In this document: positions 36,370 through 45,707 of the stretch, in pieces
Numbering within the stretch: the stretch's first letter is position 1
Layout of the letters: each line of letters starts with the position of its first letter
Assembly (NCBI GenBank): GCA_003669055.1
Contig: RAYB01000005.1
Coordinates: 89,648-153,647 of the forward strand
Length of the DNA: 64,000 nt
From: a bacterium 1XD21-70
GTDB taxonomy: Bacteria; Bacillota; Clostridia; Lachnospirales; Lachnospiraceae
Reading direction: 5' to 3'
Position numbers and translations under genes: made by a program
Notes under the pieces: generated by a model
What the model saw: only the letters and a program-made list of their open reading frames with translations
Database searches by the model: none
Told to the model about the DNA's origin: nothing

Positions 36370-37725
36370 ATGATGGATACAAAAAGTATTGACTATCTTA
36401 ACGGGAAGCTGTTTCCCATGATTCTAAAGTTCTCCATCCCGGCAGCATTTTCTCTTTTGATTATCGCGGTTTACAACATTGTAGACCGGATGTTTGTGGG
36501 GAATTTTAACGGCACGTCTGCTTTGGCAGGCCTGTCGGTCTGTTTTCCGTTATCGTTTATGATGATGGCGTTTGCCCTGACATGCAGCGCGGGGGGATCT
36601 ACTTTTTTCAGCCTGTTTTCCGGCCAGAATGAACCGGATAAGATGAACCGGTCATTTGGGAATGCCATGGTGATGGTCTGTGGATCGGAGATTGCCTTAA
36701 GTGCTGTGCTGCTGCTTTTTCCGGATTTTTTCCTACAGATTTTCGGGGTTACGCCGACTGCCTATCCCTATGCCATTGCCTATTACCGGATTGTGGCGCT
36801 GGGGTGTTTGTTCCAGGGATTGTCCCAGCTGTTCTGTGACTTTGTCCGGGTTTCCGGCAGGCCTGTTCTGGGGATGTGTGTGACCGGGCTGGGGGCTGCG
36901 GCCAATATTGCGCTGGATGCCCTGTTTATCATCGTGTTCGGCTGGGGTGTTGTGGGGGCGGCAGCCGCGACGGTGGCCGGGCAGGTGGCTTCTGCCCTTT
37001 TCGGGGCATTCCTGGTGTTTGGCAACCGGACGCAGGTACGCATCTCAAAAGGGATTTTCCGCCTGGAAAGGAAGTTTTGCCTTCAGATCATTTCTTGTGG
37101 TTTTGCCTTTTGGGTGGCGCAGATGGCCATGGGGTTTATCAGCCTTGTGTATAACAGCCAGCTGGGGAAGTATGGAGGGGATATTGCCATCAGTGTCTAT
37201 GCGGTGGTGTCTAGTATCATGACCTTTGTGATCATGCCGGCCAGCGGTATCAGCCAGGGGATCCAGCCGATCCTGGGAAACAATTATGGCTCCGGCAATT
37301 ACAAACGGGTGATGGCTACTTTCTTTCAGGCGGCGGCTTTTTCGGTTGGAATTACCTGCTTTATCTGGCTGGCAGTGCTGGTATTTCCGGGACAGATCCT
37401 GGCAGCATTTGGGGGGACAAAGGAAATGCTCCAGCTTGGGATCCCTGGCTTGCGGATTAACTTCTGTATTACTCCGGTTTTGGGGCTTGTGATGCTGGCG
37501 ACTACGTTTTTCCAGTCCATCAACCGCCCTGAGCCGTCGATTGTGATTACTTTGCTTAGGCAGGTAGTTTTTTTGGTGCCGTTTATTTATCTGCTGCCGG
37601 TTTTTTTAGGGATCCATGGGATCTTTTTTGCACAGCCAATCAGTGATTTGCTGGCAACGGGGCTTTCACTGTGGCTTGTGGCGAGGGAGGGGAAAAGGAT
37701 GTTTGCATCAAAAAGTTCTTCTTGA
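36370..37725 (+). CDS. MATE-family multidrug efflux transporter
   Basis: 451 residues with 12 predicted helices. FPMILKFSIPAAFSLLIIAVYNIVDRMFVG at the N-terminus and PASGISQGIQPILGNNYGSGNYKR mid-protein are MATE signatures (the second resembles NorM/MepA half-domain linkers). ATG 36370 follows GGAGGGG. ATG 36373 is the alternative. Probably regulated by the MarR protein encoded directly upstream. A strong bidirectional hairpin separates it from the convergent chemotaxis receptor gene. Confidence 0.93.
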   Translation: MMDTKSIDYLNGKLFPMILKFSIPAAFSLLIIAVYNIVDRMFVGNFNGTSALAGLSVCFPLSFMMMAFALTCSAGGSTFFSLFSGQNEPDKMNRSFGNAMVMVCGSEIALSAVLLLFPDFFLQIFGVTPTAYPYAIAYYRIVALGCLFQGLSQLFCDFVRVSGRPVLGMCVTGLGAAANIALDALFIIVFGWGVVGAAAATVAGQVASALFGAFLVFGNRTQVRISKGIFRLERKFCLQIISCGFAFWVAQMAMGFISLVYNSQLGKYGGDIAISVYAVVSSIMTFVIMPASGISQGIQPILGNNYGSGNYKRVMATFFQAAAFSVGITCFIWLAVLVFPGQILAAFGGTKEMLQLGIPGLRINFCITPVLGLVMLATTFFQSINRPEPSIVITLLRQVVFLVPFIYLLPVFLGIHGIFFAQPISDLLATGLSLWLVAREGKRMFASKSSS

Positions 37726-37747
37726 CGGTACAGTTTGAAAGAAACAA

Positions 37748-37786
37748 GAAAAAGGGGTTGGCGAATCGTTTGCCAATCCCTTTTTC
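37748..37786. terminator. Bidirectional rho-independent terminator
   Basis: GAAAAAGGG(G)TTGGC pairs with GCCAATCCCTTTTTC around a 9-base loop. The A-tract and T-tract flanking the stem serve the MATE gene on the plus strand and the receptor gene on the minus strand. Confidence 0.85.
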
Positions 37787-37814
37787 TTATTTCCCGTTTA
37801 TTTTTTGGCAATGC

Positions 37815-39494
37815 TTATCTGCGGAGACGGAACATCTGAACCGACTCTTTTAATTCCGCGGCCTGAAGACGGAGTTCCTGGGCAGAGTCAGCCGATTTTT
37901 CGGCAGTGGAGGCATTGGTCTGAACCACCTCGGAGATCTGCTCCATGCCCTGGGTCAGCTGAACCAGGGATTCTGCCTGTTCTTTGGCGGACTGGGCGAT
38001 GCGCTCGACCAACTCGGTGGACTGCTTGGCCTTGGCAACCCCTGCATCCAGGGTCTTGGTGCTGTCTGCGGACAGCGCGGTTCCGCGTTCCACCAGGCTG
38101 ATGGAGTTTTGGATCAGGTTGGTGATATCCTGGGCAGCCTCAGAACTTTTGTTGGCCAAACTCTGCACCTCATCCGCCACCACGGCAAAGCCTTTCCCTG
38201 CGCTTCCGGCGCGTGCGGCTTCCACGGCGGCATTGAGGGCTAGGATATTGGTCTGGAAGGAGATATCCTCAATAGTCTTGATAATTCCGCTGATCTGCTG
38301 GGAGGACTTGGAAATATCCCCCATGGCAGTGGTCAGGTCTGCCATCTTCCGATTGCAGGCTTCTAACTGTGCCGCGGTATCAATGGATAATCTGCGGGCA
38401 TTGTCAGCATCTGAGGAGGTGCTGTTAACCTGGCCGGAAAGATCCTGGATGCTGGCAGACAGTTCTTCGACGGCAGATGCCTGGGCAACTGCGCCGTTGG
38501 AGAGTGTCTGGGAATCGGAGGCCATTTTTTCCGATTCGGTGGAAACCTGTTCCGCTGTCTGGTTAATCCGGGATAAAGCCTGGTTGAGGGAGTCAAGTAT
38601 CTGTCCCATGGCCAGCTGAATCGGCTGGAATTCCCCGCGGTAATCGCTGCCGATGGACAGATCCATCTGTCCATGCGCCATCTGGGACAGTTTGGTATTG
38701 ATGTCGGAGATATATTTTTTCAATTCTGTTTTTGTCTCGTGGATAGATGCCACCAGCATCCCGATCTCAGAGGTATCCGGTTCCATCGCAAATGGGGCGG
38801 AAAGATTGCCTCTGGAGATCTCCCCCATCTGGTCGCGGATTGTGATGATGGGGGCAAGAAGCCGTTTTTTGGTAATTACCATGACAAAAAGCTGCATAAT
38901 TCCTACCAGGACCATGCAGAGGAAAATAATGCCCATTATGATATCCGATTCCAGGGTCAGCTTATCCACCTGCGCTTTGGAACGGGTCTCAAGTGCATTC
39001 AAAAATTGTTCTTTTAAGGCATTGATGTTGGAAGTGACCGAAGAGTAATCAGAGCCGTATACATAGGCCAGGGCTTCCGCCATCTCTCCGGCCTGCACCT
39101 GCTCCATGGCTCCTTCTTCCAAGGGGACCAGGTTGTTGGAGAGGGCGGACATCTGGTCTATCATGGACTGCTCGCTGGCTGTGATGCCGATCTCCTGCAT
39201 GGCGGCAACGCCCAAATCCCGGTTCTTTAGGTTGTTGATCTCGTTCCAATAGTTGTTATAGTGCGCCTGATCCCCGGTGGAGGCATAAGCCCGCACCTCA
39301 TTCGTAAGGTAGGCAGAGCCGTTCATAAAACGGTTGGCATTGTAAGTCAGGTTGAACCTGTCTTCATTGGCATTATTTAATTTCCCTTTGATATTGCCGT
39401 AGGCAAATAAAAGGAGAATCATTACAAAAAGTGATGTCAAAGAAATGCCGTTTAAAATCATATTTAGTTTGGATTGATTCATTGCTTTTTTCAT
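37815..39494 (-). CDS. Methyl-accepting chemotaxis protein
   Basis: A 559-residue membrane receptor. TM1 about 11-30, an extracellular four-helix-bundle-like sensor (about 31-185), TM2 about 190-212, a HAMP-like segment, and a C-terminal signalling domain whose hairpin tip reads [26 protein letters not shown] with [15 protein letters not shown]. No C-terminal pentapeptide receptor-methylase tether is seen. It implies a chemotactic, flagellated or otherwise motile cell. The ligand is unknown. ATG 39494 follows GGAAAGGATAACCGGGG. ATG 39482 is an alternative. Confidence 0.93.
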   Translation of the reverse strand: MKKAMNQSKLNMILNGISLTSLFVMILLLFAYGNIKGKLNNANEDRFNLTYNANRFMNGSAYLTNEVRAYASTGDQAHYNNYWNEINNLKNRDLGVAAMQEIGITASEQSMIDQMSALSNNLVPLEEGAMEQVQAGEMAEALAYVYGSDYSSVTSNINALKEQFLNALETRSKAQVDKLTLESDIIMGIIFLCMVLVGIMQLFVMVITKKRLLAPIITIRDQMGEISRGNLSAPFAMEPDTSEIGMLVASIHETKTELKKYISDINTKLSQMAHGQMDLSIGSDYRGEFQPIQLAMGQILDSLNQALSRINQTAEQVSTESEKMASDSQTLSNGAVAQASAVEELSASIQDLSGQVNSTSSDADNARRLSIDTAAQLEACNRKMADLTTAMGDISKSSQQISGIIKTIEDISFQTNILALNAAVEAARAGSAGKGFAVVADEVQSLANKSSEAAQDITNLIQNSISLVERGTALSADSTKTLDAGVAKAKQSTELVERIAQSAKEQAESLVQLTQGMEQISEVVQTNASTAEKSADSAQELRLQAAELKESVQMFRLRR

Positions 39495-39635
39495 TTTCCC
39501 CGGTTATCCTTTCCCTTTCACATTCCTAAGCTTCTTACAGTTTACACAAAATAACGGAAAAATTCAACTCATTTTTTGTTTTTAGGATAAATCGTTGCAA
39601 ACCGGAAAATGGAGATTTTGTGGCCTCTTAGTATC

Positions 39636-39664
39636 TTGACGGAAGGGCATAGATTTGATATCAT
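39636..39664 (+). promoter_or_regulatory. Promoter for the MarR-mutM operon
   Basis: TTGACG (39636-39641), 17-base spacer, TATCAT (39659-39664), 52 bases upstream of the MarR start codon. Confidence 0.6.
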
Positions 39665-39715
39665 AAAGTCTAATATTGGATGGTCTGAAAATATCAAGAA
39701 AGGGGTGAGGGCAAT

Positions 39716-40195
39716 ATGGACAGGGAAGAGGTACAGGCCTATGTGAATCAATATTGTAAATTGAGAGATATGCAGTATGCTGCCTATGGGCAGCATGCAA
39801 GAAAGCATAACTTAACAACAAAAGAGTTGTTTGTGCTGGACTTGGTATGGTCTGCAGAGGATGGATGCCTGCAGTCAGAAATCTGTGAGAGGCTGTCTGC
39901 TACGAAACAGACCATAAGTGCAATCATCAAAAAATTTTGGAAGCTGGGATATCTGTCCCTGACGGAAGCAGAGGCCGACCGCAGGAATAAAATTGTCCGT
40001 TTTACGGACGCGGGAAGGGAATATGTTAAGAATATTATTCCGCCTGCCGTTAGTGCCCAAACAGATGCCATGGCTGAGTTAAAGAAGGAAGATATCACAG
40101 AACTGATTCGCCTTACCACATTATTTTCCGTGTGCATGAAGAAAAATTTTGATGGAATCATAGGAGGGCATTATGCCGGAATTGCCGGAGGTTGA
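39716..40195 (+). CDS. MarR-family transcriptional regulator
   Basis: 159 residues with the MarR winged helix (LSATKQTISAIIKKFWKLGYLSLTEAEADRRNKIVRFTDAG-like). ATG 39716 follows AAAGGGGTGAGGG. Its last 23 bases overlap the start of mutM in another frame, so the two are translationally coupled. The effector is unknown. Pairing a MarR regulator with a DNA glycosylase could point to oxidative-stress control (inference). Confidence 0.9.
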   Translation: MDREEVQAYVNQYCKLRDMQYAAYGQHARKHNLTTKELFVLDLVWSAEDGCLQSEICERLSATKQTISAIIKKFWKLGYLSLTEAEADRRNKIVRFTDAGREYVKNIIPPAVSAQTDAMAELKKEDITELIRLTTLFSVCMKKNFDGIIGGHYAGIAGG

Positions 40196-41027
40196 AACCA
40201 TAAAGAGGGTGCTGGAGCCACAGATACAGGGGCTTGTGGTGGAAAAGGTGACGGTAAGGCGCCCCGAAGTCACGGCTTACCCTGGGGCAGAAGAATTTTG
40301 CAGGCGGCTGGCAGGGCAGACGATTTCCCACATGGCACGAAAGGGCAAATTCCTTGTTATCTGGTTAAACAGTAATGACCGCATAGTGCTCCACCTGCGG
40401 ATGACGGGCTGCCTTTTGCTCACCCCGGCAGGCTGCCCGGAGGAAAAGCATACACACATTATATTTTCCCTGGCAGGCAGTGGGGGAAAAGGGGATCCCA
40501 TGGAACTGCGCTTTTCTGATACACGCCGTTTCGGGAGGTTTTGGCTGCTGGGGAAAGAGGAGGAGGACACCTATAGCGGAATTGGGAGATTGGGCATAGA
40601 GCCGCTAGATGGGTCACTGACCGCAGAATATCTGAACACCTGTTTTGGGAAGCGGAGAAAGGCCGTGAAGGAATGCCTTCTGGACCAAAGCGCCATTGCA
40701 GGCATAGGCAATATCTATTCAGACGAGATTTTATTTGCTGCGGGGATTTACCCGGCACGCCCGGCAAACAGTTTGGGGATGCAGGAATGGGAAAAGCTTG
40801 CCGCTGCGATCCCGGAGCGTATTTCTTATTTTACCGAAAGAAACCAAATAACACCAGAGGAATATTTGGAAACCAAAGGGAAGGATTACCGCAACACCCC
40901 CTTTTTACAGGTCTATGGGCAAGAGGGGAAGCCCTGCCCGAAATGCAAAACCCCTCTCTGCCGTATTGTGGTTGGCGGCAGGGGGAGCATCCATTGCCCG
41001 GCTTGCCAAAGGGGCATGCCCGGCTAA
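40173..41027 (+). CDS. mutM: Formamidopyrimidine-DNA glycosylase (Fpg)
   Basis: A 284-residue base-excision-repair enzyme removing 8-oxoguanine and opened purines. The processed N-terminus PELPEVET supplies the catalytic proline. The helix-two-turn-helix reads QSAIAGIGNIYSDEILFAAGI. The C-terminal zinc finger CPKC-N16-CPAC is complete. Length is slightly above the usual 270-275. ATG 40173 follows ATAGGAGGG inside the MarR gene. Confidence 0.95.
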   Translation: MPELPEVETIKRVLEPQIQGLVVEKVTVRRPEVTAYPGAEEFCRRLAGQTISHMARKGKFLVIWLNSNDRIVLHLRMTGCLLLTPAGCPEEKHTHIIFSLAGSGGKGDPMELRFSDTRRFGRFWLLGKEEEDTYSGIGRLGIEPLDGSLTAEYLNTCFGKRRKAVKECLLDQSAIAGIGNIYSDEILFAAGIYPARPANSLGMQEWEKLAAAIPERISYFTERNQITPEEYLETKGKDYRNTPFLQVYGQEGKPCPKCKTPLCRIVVGGRGSIHCPACQRGMPG

Positions 41028-41120
41028 AGGTGCAAAAAGCGGAACAAAAAAAGCACAAAGCTTGAAAATGACGTAAAAAGATTTCCACAACCCGTCAACT
41101 GAAAAAGGAGAAGGTCAAAA

Positions 41121-42449
41121 ATGAACACCAGAATTGCAGATTACGCAAAATCCCTGTTCCAATCCAGCCAGGAAAGAAGGCGGGATTTTCACCGTTTTGC
41201 AGAAACCGCGTGGCTAGAGATGCGGACTTCCGCCATAATCAACAAAACATTAACCGAACTGGGATATGAAGTGGTGACAGGGAAGGCCCTGTGCCAGGAA
41301 GAAGCACGGATCGGGGTTCCTTCCCCGGAAGAATTAAAGGCTCATGCAGAACTGGTTCTTGGGCAGGGAGCGCCACTGGATTACCTGACAGAGGAAATGA
41401 AGGAGGGCTTTACCGGGGTTATGGGGATTCTGCGCTGCGGCCCGGGGCCGGTGGTTGCGCTGCGGTTTGATATCGATGCATTGGGGCTGGTTGAGGAAGA
41501 GGAGGACTCGCACCGGCCTTTCCGGGAAGGCTTTTCTTCCGTAAACAAAGGCGCCATGCATGCCTGCGGCCATGACGGACATGGAGCCATCGGCCTTGGC
41601 GTGGCAGAGATCCTGATGAAACTTAAGGATGAACTGCAGGGAACCATCAAGCTGATTTTCCAGCCGGGGGAAGAAGGGGCCAAAGGGGCCAGGGCTATCG
41701 TAGCCCATGGGCACCTGGATGATGTGGACTATTTTGTGGGTACCCACATTGCGCCTACCAAAGGCCCTGATGATGGCGACGTGACCCCGGGAACCTGGGG
41801 TTCCCTTGCCACCAGCAAGTATGATGCCCATTTTTACGGACAGGCGGCCCATGCAGGCGGGTTCCCGGAAAAGGGGAGAAGCGCCATTGTGGCAGCGGCC
41901 AATGCCGTGCTGAACCTGACAGCGCTCCCCAGGCACAGCGGCGGGATTTCCCGGGTCAATGTAGGTATCATCCAGGGGGGGAGCGGAAGGAATGTGATCC
42001 CCAACCATGCCATGATTCAGTTTGAGGTGCGGGGGGAGACTACGGAGATTAACCAATATTTAGACCAGGAGGCAGTGAGGATTTGCCAGGGCGCTGCCCA
42101 GATGAATGGCTGTACCTGCAAAATGGTACTTCAGGGAGGGGCGGAGTCCCAGCACAGCGATGTGGATTTTTTGGAGCAGATCGCAGGAATCGTGGAGAGG
42201 GAGCTGCCCCATCTGCGGGTCAGCAGCTGCAGGAATGCGCAGAACTGGGGCAGTGAGGACATTTCCCTGATGATGAACCGGGTGCAGGAGCATGGCGGGA
42301 AGGCAACGTATATGCGTTCCATGACTCCCATGGCCTCAGCCCAGCATACCACGGCTTTTGACTTTGATGAAAAGGTGCTGGTGGAGGGGATGGAGGTATT
42401 TGCGGCGATTGTGTGGGACTTGTGCAGAAAAGACAGGGAGAACTTATGA
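41121..42449 (+). CDS. M20-family amidohydrolase (AbgA-like)
   Basis: A 442-residue zinc-dependent amidohydrolase. Metal motifs: ALRFDIDAL, MHACGHDGHGAIGLG (near 150), FQPGEEGAKGARAIV (near 185), and GTHIAPT. Length and insertions fit the AbgA branch (aminobenzoyl-glutamate hydrolase subunit A) more than hippurate hydrolases. Cytosolic. ATG 41121 follows AAAAAGGAGAAGG. It is coupled to the following lipoprotein gene by an ATGA overlap. No abgB or abgT homologue is adjacent, so folate-fragment salvage is only a family-level guess. Confidence 0.88.
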   Translation: MNTRIADYAKSLFQSSQERRRDFHRFAETAWLEMRTSAIINKTLTELGYEVVTGKALCQEEARIGVPSPEELKAHAELVLGQGAPLDYLTEEMKEGFTGVMGILRCGPGPVVALRFDIDALGLVEEEEDSHRPFREGFSSVNKGAMHACGHDGHGAIGLGVAEILMKLKDELQGTIKLIFQPGEEGAKGARAIVAHGHLDDVDYFVGTHIAPTKGPDDGDVTPGTWGSLATSKYDAHFYGQAAHAGGFPEKGRSAIVAAANAVLNLTALPRHSGGISRVNVGIIQGGSGRNVIPNHAMIQFEVRGETTEINQYLDQEAVRICQGAAQMNGCTCKMVLQGGAESQHSDVDFLEQIAGIVERELPHLRVSSCRNAQNWGSEDISLMMNRVQEHGGKATYMRSMTPMASAQHTTAFDFDEKVLVEGMEVFAAIVWDLCRKDRENL

Positions 42450-43012
42450 GGCGTGCCGGGGCTTGGGGAGTTGCAGTGTTGCTTTTAAGCCTGGCTGCCT
42501 GTGGAAAAAAGGAGGATTCTCCTGTCAGTGCAGCGGATTTTGGGACAAGCAGCATGTATACGGCTGTAGAGATATGCAGGGAGGAGCAGGAGAGCCTGGA
42601 AAGGCTGCGGGAGGAGTCTTCGGTAATAAGTGCCATAATCGTGTCGGACTATGATGCGGTTGGCGATGGGCGCAAATATGAGTGTTCCATAGATCTGGAG
42701 GAGGGCACTGCCACAATCCGGACTGTGGGCAGGGAAGAAGAAACCTATCTTCTGGATTCGGAGCAGATCGATAGTTTGAGCCGCCTGCTTTCTGGCTATG
42801 CTCTTACCGTTCATGACGGAAGTCCCTATTGGCCCAGAGGGGATTACTGTACTATGATTGTGTGTTTTGAGTTTGGTATCTGGTATGATGGGGGGTATTA
42901 CAGGGAGAACGGCGCACTCGGCTGGCCGGAGGGGTGGGATGAATTTATCGAGGTTCTGGATGAACTGATTATTTCCGGAGAGCGGTTGCCGCAACAGGAA
43001 GGAAGCCGGTGA
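42446..43012 (+). CDS. Small uncharacterised lipoprotein
   Basis: 188 residues with a clear lipobox (LSLAACGKK, Cys near 17). The rest alternates charged and hydrophobic segments, with DYDAVGDGRKYECSIDLEEGTATIRTVG-like beta strands and no recognised catalytic motif. The start overlaps the stop of the amidohydrolase gene (ATGA) with GGGAG in front. It is surface-anchored by inference. Function unknown. Confidence 0.75.
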   Translation: MRRAGAWGVAVLLLSLAACGKKEDSPVSAADFGTSSMYTAVEICREEQESLERLREESSVISAIIVSDYDAVGDGRKYECSIDLEEGTATIRTVGREEETYLLDSEQIDSLSRLLSGYALTVHDGSPYWPRGDYCTMIVCFEFGIWYDGGYYRENGALGWPEGWDEFIEVLDELIISGERLPQQEGSR

Positions 43013-43040
43013 GATTTCTGTGAAAGAAGGAGGGAAAGAG

Positions 43041-43484
43041 ATGGCCTATCAATTTTATGGCTGGAACCATGGGGATGTTCTGGCAACTGACATGGATTAT
43101 GGGGAGGAGTGGACTCCCTGCAAATTATATGACGCACTTTCCGGCATCTGGTGCCAGTATACCTGTGCCCCCAGGCTGCGGGAAAAATGGAGCAGGGAGA
43201 ACAAGACGGCAGGCCAGTGTTCCATCACAGCTTTTCTGGCTCAGGACATATTCGGCGGAAGGGTATACGGAATCCCCCTTCCCGGAGGGAATTACCACTG
43301 CTACAATGTGGTAAATGACTGTGTGTTTGACCTTACCAGCGAGCAGTTCGGGGAGGAAAAGCTGAATTACGAAAACAACCCGGAGCAGTTCCGGGAGGTG
43401 CATTTTGCTAAGGAGGAGAAGCGGCTGCGGTACGAATTTCTTAAGGGAGAACTGAAAAAACGCCTGGCAGGAAGCAAAGGCTGA
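43041..43484 (+). CDS. YunG-family protein
   Basis: 147 residues. The stretch AGQCSITAFLAQDIFGGRVYGIPLPGGNYHCYNVV with a Cys-His arrangement, and FDLTSEQFG, match the YunG group of uncharacterised Firmicute proteins. The positions of Cys and His suggest a papain-like or transglutaminase-like fold (inference). The start ATG 43041 follows GAAGGAGGG. It lies 28 bases after the lipoprotein gene. Confidence 0.75.
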   Translation: MAYQFYGWNHGDVLATDMDYGEEWTPCKLYDALSGIWCQYTCAPRLREKWSRENKTAGQCSITAFLAQDIFGGRVYGIPLPGGNYHCYNVVNDCVFDLTSEQFGEEKLNYENNPEQFREVHFAKEEKRLRYEFLKGELKKRLAGSKG

Positions 43485-43595
43485 CCCTTGCGGTATGGAT
43501 GGGAGTTTTTGTGTATGGTGCAGGGAGATGGGGAAGCGCAGATGTCGAGAATGTATGTCCACCGGGCATGATTTTTGGGGGGAGGGTACTGTTTT

Positions 43596-44183
43596 ATGGA
43601 AGAAAGATTAAGAAGGCAGCTGGATTTTGCATTGGAGATTGATAAGGAAAAAAATATCTTCCGCCAGACCCATTTATCCGGGCATGGCAGGAGGGAAAAT
43701 GATGCGGAGCATGCCTGGCATATGGCAGTGATGGCTTATCTTTTGAGGGAATATGCAAACGAGGAAATTGACATTGCCAGGGTGATGCTCTTGTGCCTGA
43801 TTCATGATATTGTGGAGATTGAGTCTGGCGATACCTATGCTTATGATGAGGAAAGCGTAAGGACGCAGAAGCAGAGGGAGGATGCGGCAAAGGAAAAAAT
43901 ATATTCTCTTTTGCCGGATGACCAGAAGCGGGAATTTGTCTCCCTGTTTGACGAGTTTGAGGAGAACCGGACAGCGGAGGCGAGGTTTGCCCATGCGATG
44001 GATAATCTGCAGCCGTTGATTTTGAATGACAGTAACCATGGGGGAGACTGGAAGGAGCACGGGGTTTCGGCAGGACAGGTATATGGAAGGCATAAAAAGA
44101 CAAGGGAAGGTTCCGAAAGGCTGTATGAGGCAGCGGATGAGATCATTCGGGAGAATATAAGGAAGGGGAACCTGAAGGAATAG
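43596..44183 (+). CDS. HD-domain hydrolase (YfbR-like)
   Basis: 195 residues. HD motifs: ENDAEHAWHMAVMAYLL (first His), LLCLIHDIVEIESGD (HD pair) and the C-terminal ARFAHAMDNLQPLILND (distal Asp). This is the pattern of 5'-deoxynucleotidase YfbR and related nucleotide phosphohydrolases. ATG 43596 follows GGGGGGAGGG. Another in-frame ATG lies at 43575 without a good site. The substrate is inferred only from the family. Confidence 0.88.
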   Translation: MEERLRRQLDFALEIDKEKNIFRQTHLSGHGRRENDAEHAWHMAVMAYLLREYANEEIDIARVMLLCLIHDIVEIESGDTYAYDEESVRTQKQREDAAKEKIYSLLPDDQKREFVSLFDEFEENRTAEARFAHAMDNLQPLILNDSNHGGDWKEHGVSAGQVYGRHKKTREGSERLYEAADEIIRENIRKGNLKE

Positions 44184-44225
44184 GAATGGTATTACAGGAC
44201 ACCGGAAAGAAGGAGGTGGGGACGG

Positions 44226-44417
44226 ATGTTTTGGGTTATGCCTGTTTATAGTTTGCTGCTTTGTGTTTTGCTGATGTTGTTTTCCTGGAATGTGGAGGAT
44301 AAGAGGCAGATCGTGGCAGTATGGATTGTGGTGGTGGGATATCTGCTGGTCAGGGGGAATTCTTCTCCTCTGTTTGTCTGCCCCGGGGTATTGTCCGGGG
44401 CACTGGGGCTGGTTTGA
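44226..44417 (+). CDS. Small membrane protein (63 residues)
   Basis: A short frame behind an excellent ribosome site (GAAGGAGGTGGGG, 44208-44220). It has two hydrophobic stretches (about 3-20 and 28-43) separated by a charged turn NVEDKRQ, as in two-pass small membrane proteins. No family recognised. Its 3' end contains a GC-rich inverted repeat (TGCCCCGG ... CCGGGGCA, 44379-44402). It is convergent with the LysR gene. Confidence 0.5.
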   Translation: MFWVMPVYSLLLCVLLMLFSWNVEDKRQIVAVWIVVVGYLLVRGNSSPLFVCPGVLSGALGLV

Positions 44418-44463
44418 GGCAGGGGGAGGTTCGTTCTTTTCCCATGCCTTTTGTTGCTGCCTG

Positions 44464-45354
44464 TCATTTCGGGGAAGGGGGCTGCTGATAATGGGCTTTA
44501 GAAAGCCGGATTAAGTTCTGTGTGGCAGAAGAGACTTTCCGGCTGGCGTTCCAGACCAGCTTTGTCTGGATTGCCGGCAGGTTGCGGACAGGGAGCATGG
44601 AGATATTTCCTCCGGATTCCAGGATGTTTTCAAACAGGAAGGTCACAGCCGTGTTGTTTTCTACCAGCTGGCGGATGGTGGCAATCTGGTTGGTGTAGAG
44701 AATGACGTTGGGTGTGAGGTTGTGTGTTTTGTAATACTGCATCAGAAAGCTGGTGAGGAAGGAATCCTCGGCCAGCAATACTAAAGGGAGCCCGGCGGTA
44801 TCTTTCATGTCTATGGAGGCCCGGGAGGCAGCAGGGTTTTGTACGGATACATAAAAATAGATGGAAAACGGAATCAGGTCTGTGTAATGGAAGGCAGCGG
44901 GAAGGGAGCCGTCGCAGGAAATAATGGCGGCATCCAGGGTGCCGTCCAGAACCATGGTCTTGTTGGTCAGGGTGCCATTTTCTATCATCTGGAGCCTGGC
45001 ATCGGGAAAGTTGGAGCGGTAAGCGTGGAGAAGGCCGGGGAAGATCAGGCTGGCGAGCATAGGGGGAACCCCCAGCTTTACGTTCTGGCTTTCCTTGCGG
45101 ATTACGTTCATGCGGGAAACCAGAAGATCTGCCTGGTTTAACAGTTTTGTGGCTTCCTCCAGCAGGATTTCCCCTTCTTTTGTGAGGGTAAGGCCTTTGC
45201 TGAGGCGATAAAATAGCGGTATCCCGAATTCTTCTTCTAATTCTTTTATGGCATGGGAAAGGCTGGGCTGGGACACATGGAGTTTGCCTGCTGCCCGTGT
45301 AATGTTGTTATATTCACAAACGGTCTTAAAATATTGTAATTGTGTCAATTTCAT
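44464..45354 (-). CDS. LysR-family transcriptional regulator
   Basis: 296 residues. N-terminal helix-turn-helix MKLTQLQYFKTVCEYNNITRAAGKLHVSQPSLSHAIKELEEEFG-type sequence and a C-terminal type 2 periplasmic-binding effector domain. ATG 45354 has AAAGGAG ten bases upstream. Longer in-frame starts up to 45417 lack a site. The gene is divergent from an AEC transporter gene, which it probably controls in response to the transported acid (inference). Confidence 0.93.
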   Translation of the reverse strand: MKLTQLQYFKTVCEYNNITRAAGKLHVSQPSLSHAIKELEEEFGIPLFYRLSKGLTLTKEGEILLEEATKLLNQADLLVSRMNVIRKESQNVKLGVPPMLASLIFPGLLHAYRSNFPDARLQMIENGTLTNKTMVLDGTLDAAIISCDGSLPAAFHYTDLIPFSIYFYVSVQNPAASRASIDMKDTAGLPLVLLAEDSFLTSFLMQYYKTHNLTPNVILYTNQIATIRQLVENNTAVTFLFENILESGGNISMLPVRNLPAIQTKLVWNASRKVSSATQNLIRLSKAHYQQPPSPK

Positions 45355-45707
45355 TTCTATCATTCTCCTTTTATTTCCCCTGAAAAAATGAATACCGTCC
45401 GCGGACAGGCGGCACATGGCCTGGCGCCCGGCAGCGGATTTTGGCGGCTGGCGAAGCAGCGTTTAACTTCATTATAGGGTAATCTGTTGCCGGATTCAAC
45501 CGAAAAAGATGGGAATGGCTGATGATATAGAGAAAAGCTATTTCACAATCAGGTTTCGGTATTTTACATGGGAGGAATTCAGAATTATAATCAAAGGCAG
45601 GAGGGCGGAAAGCCCCAAAGGGATGAGGGGGTTGCCGCAGGGGCTGTCTGCAGCTGCCTCCTGGCCGACAAAGAAGGAATCTGTTTTCAGAATCAGGAGG
45701 GAAGGAA
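45355..45707. other. Divergent LysR/AEC intergenic region
   Basis: 353 bases without a convincing gene. A short frame at 45509-45715 has no ribosome site and low coding character. A palindromic TCCGCGGA lies near 45397. An ATTATAGGG stretch (45472-45480) could be part of the LysR promoter. No clear LysR box (T-N11-A with dyad) could be fixed by eye. Confidence 0.4.

Noticed and set aside
10632..37725. The two MATE genes as a recent duplication
   Set aside because: Their protein sequences share only family-level motifs and differ at the N-termini and loops.
44379..44402. GC-rich hairpin as a terminator
   Set aside because: No T-tail and it lies inside a small frame with a strong ribosome site. 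Left as part of that gene.
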